64,000 nt of DNA, from NCBI GenBank assembly GCA_946902875.1, contig OX336355.1, positions 7,895,347 to 7,959,346 of the forward strand. Direction: 5' to 3'. Every line of letters begins with the position of its first letter. Positions within the stretch are counted from its first letter, which is position 1. This stretch comes from Nematopogon swammerdamellus. Taxonomy: Eukaryota > Arthropoda > Insecta > Lepidoptera > Adelidae. The notes beneath the pieces were generated by a model, which ran no database searches, was not told where the DNA came from, and worked only from the letters and a program-made list of their open reading frames with translations. A program made the position numbers and the translations under genes. This document shows positions 62,418 to 64,000 of this stretch, in pieces.

Positions 62418-63783
62418 TCACCCGGCTGACTCGTCAACGCTGTACAGATCTAACAATAACTTTGGACTGAACATTAAGAAACCGTCGATATTTTATCAAA
62501 AGGCGAGAATAGCCAAACGATGTATACTCAAAGACTCCAATGAGAGCGCTATTCAAGCCTTACCCAACACATCACTATCAGATGAACTGGAATCGAGACT
62601 CGACTTCTACAAATCATTCCAAGTTGGTACACGCACCAATAGATCTGGATTGGGCATAGAAACAGCAAAGTCTGATAAAGAAATACAGAAAGGTTTTGCT
62701 CAGGAGGACATGGAACAAGGCTTCAAACTTCACGCCTTAAACCTAGAAATGCAGAATGATTGGCTAACAGTGGGCGACTTCTGCATCCCTCCTGCATTGA
62801 AGTGGAAATCCATAATATACAACTGGTCCCCTGAGCTGCTTAAGTTCTACTTAAATGCATTCCAGCTTACTCTCCCCGACCCGAGTAACCTAGTTAGATG
62901 GGGGAAATCTACAAATAGACTATGCCCGTCATGTAAGGAGTTCGTAGGTACGGCCAAACATTTGTTATGCGGATGCAAAATACTACTTGAGCGAGGCCAG
63001 TATTCCTACCGTCATGATAAAGTCCTCCAAATCATCAGAGAGGCCATCAACCTGTCAATTGCACGGACCAGGAAAGGGCAAACCAGTAGCGGCTTCCAGA
63101 AGGTCAACTTCGTGAAAGCTGGAGCCAATAAGCTGCCCAAAGATAGGACTAAACCTTCTTCAATTTTGGGAGCAGCAAAGGATTGGGAATTGTTGATGGA
63201 CACACATGAGAAGCATTACCAAATGCCTTCGGAAATCTGTACCACAGCATTAAGACTGGATATACTCATATTCTCAAAAGCGACAAAGCATGTAGTACTT
63301 GTTGAACTTACAGTTCCATGGGAAAGTAACATAACGAAGGACCACAACGTCAAACTTAACAAGTACTGCAACTTAGTAGACCGGATTGTGAGAAACGGAT
63401 TCAAGACTGATCTCTTCGCTGTGGAAGTCGGAGCAAGAGGACTACCAGCGAAATCGCTCTACAGTCTCTTCAAGAATCTAGGGCTCCCAAGATCGACGCT
63501 AAGCTCATATACGGAGAGAGCTTCGAAAACGTCACTGGAAGCATCCTACAGAATATGGATAGGTAGAGAGAGGGAGGTCGAGAGCGGGACTGGTGGTTTC
63601 CCCGCGTCCTAGTCAATGCAGACTAGCTGACGAGGGCTTGAAGCGAGCCGAAGCGTGAAGCATGCGCGGGAAATTTAGAGTGGCCACTCGCTAGTCCCGG
63701 CCTCGATTAATACCCTCCTCTACTGCCGATGGGCCCCGATATGTTCGGTGAAGCCATCGCAAGCTTAGATCCACACCTTCCTT
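62418..63783 (+). mobile_element. RLE-type LINE, 5'-truncated copy H
   Basis: Starts within the reverse-transcriptase C-terminal region (acccggctgactcgtcaac) and keeps an open frame to GGFPAS stop at 63612: finger [18 protein letters not shown] and endonuclease [20 protein letters not shown]. Note LDIL where other copies have PDIL, so the catalytic proline is changed. Usual 3' UTR to cttagatccacaccttcctt. Confidence 0.92.
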
Positions 63784-64000
63784 CTCTATATGTATAGACT
63801 TTATAACGTACGCACAAGTCTACGTGAAATCGAGGCGGCGCATTTTGCTTTGGCTAGAAAGTCATCTTGAATAATTTATTTTTAGTATGAAGAAATATTT
63901 GATATTTTTTTTATACAAAGGCGTGATTTCACAGTCCAAAAATACACCTATGAGTTCCTAAAAAGTAAATCCATTATACCAGCTAGCTGCTAGCAAATAG
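63784..64000. other. end of window, nothing recognised
   Basis: AT-rich sequence; no coding frame or known repeat. Confidence 0.4.

Noticed and set aside
1..64000. CRISPR array, bacterial operon or prophage
   Set aside because: The window is clearly animal nuclear DNA with introns, SINEs and LINEs; the 199-bp tandem units are exons, not spacers and repeats.

Overview
The window looks like nuclear DNA of a moth or butterfly (Lepidoptera). It is AT-rich intron and intergenic sequence packed with insect-type retroposons and short inverted-repeat elements, with GC-rich coding exons as islands. The organism is inferred from repeat character and protein similarity; no search was run.

One large gene on the + strand fills most of the window: the insect orthologue of capicua (cic), the HMG-box transcriptional repressor acting downstream of receptor tyrosine kinase/ERK signalling. 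I could thread about 28 exons from about 6.4 kb to a stop codon at 50165. Every splice phase agrees and the spliced length is a multiple of three: about 1942 residues with one copy of a repeated exon, or about 2217 if all six copies were joined. In order it encodes a long-isoform N-terminus (a conserved block around [19 protein letters not shown] and the [20 protein letters not shown] cysteine block), a 15-unit heptapeptide repeat, the short-isoform-type N1 motif ([11 protein letters not shown]), a 14-3-3-like [10 protein letters not shown] site, the HMG box split over two exons, a low-complexity middle, and the C-terminal C1 DNA-contact domain ([20 protein letters not shown]). Several alternative first exons are possible (6210-6222, 6427-6501, 9650-9736).

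The most unusual structure is a tandem array at 45733-46892. One 165-bp phase 1-1 exon just before the C1 exons is present six times in near-identical copies, each with its own acceptor and donor, separated by introns of only 34 bp. The array behaves as two copies of a three-unit block.

Layout: 1-6 kb, repeats and inverted-repeat elements upstream of cic; 5.8-6.5 kb, presumed promoter and first exon; 6.5-50.2 kb, cic with introns loaded with transposons (at least seven copies of one restriction-like-endonuclease LINE across the window, the best at 23.6-26.4 kb; five copies or tails of an RNase H-bearing LINE; two SINE families, one with a 5S-rRNA-like head; hAT-, PIF/Harbinger- and mariner-like short elements); 50.2-61.7 kb, no convincing coding sequence, possibly long cic 3' UTR plus intergenic DNA with a cluster of short inverted-repeat elements; 61.7-62.1 kb, on the - strand, the last exon of a leucine-rich-repeat protein of the ATP synthase subunit s/DMAC2 (ATP5SL) type, convergent with cic; 62.4-63.8 kb, another LINE copy.
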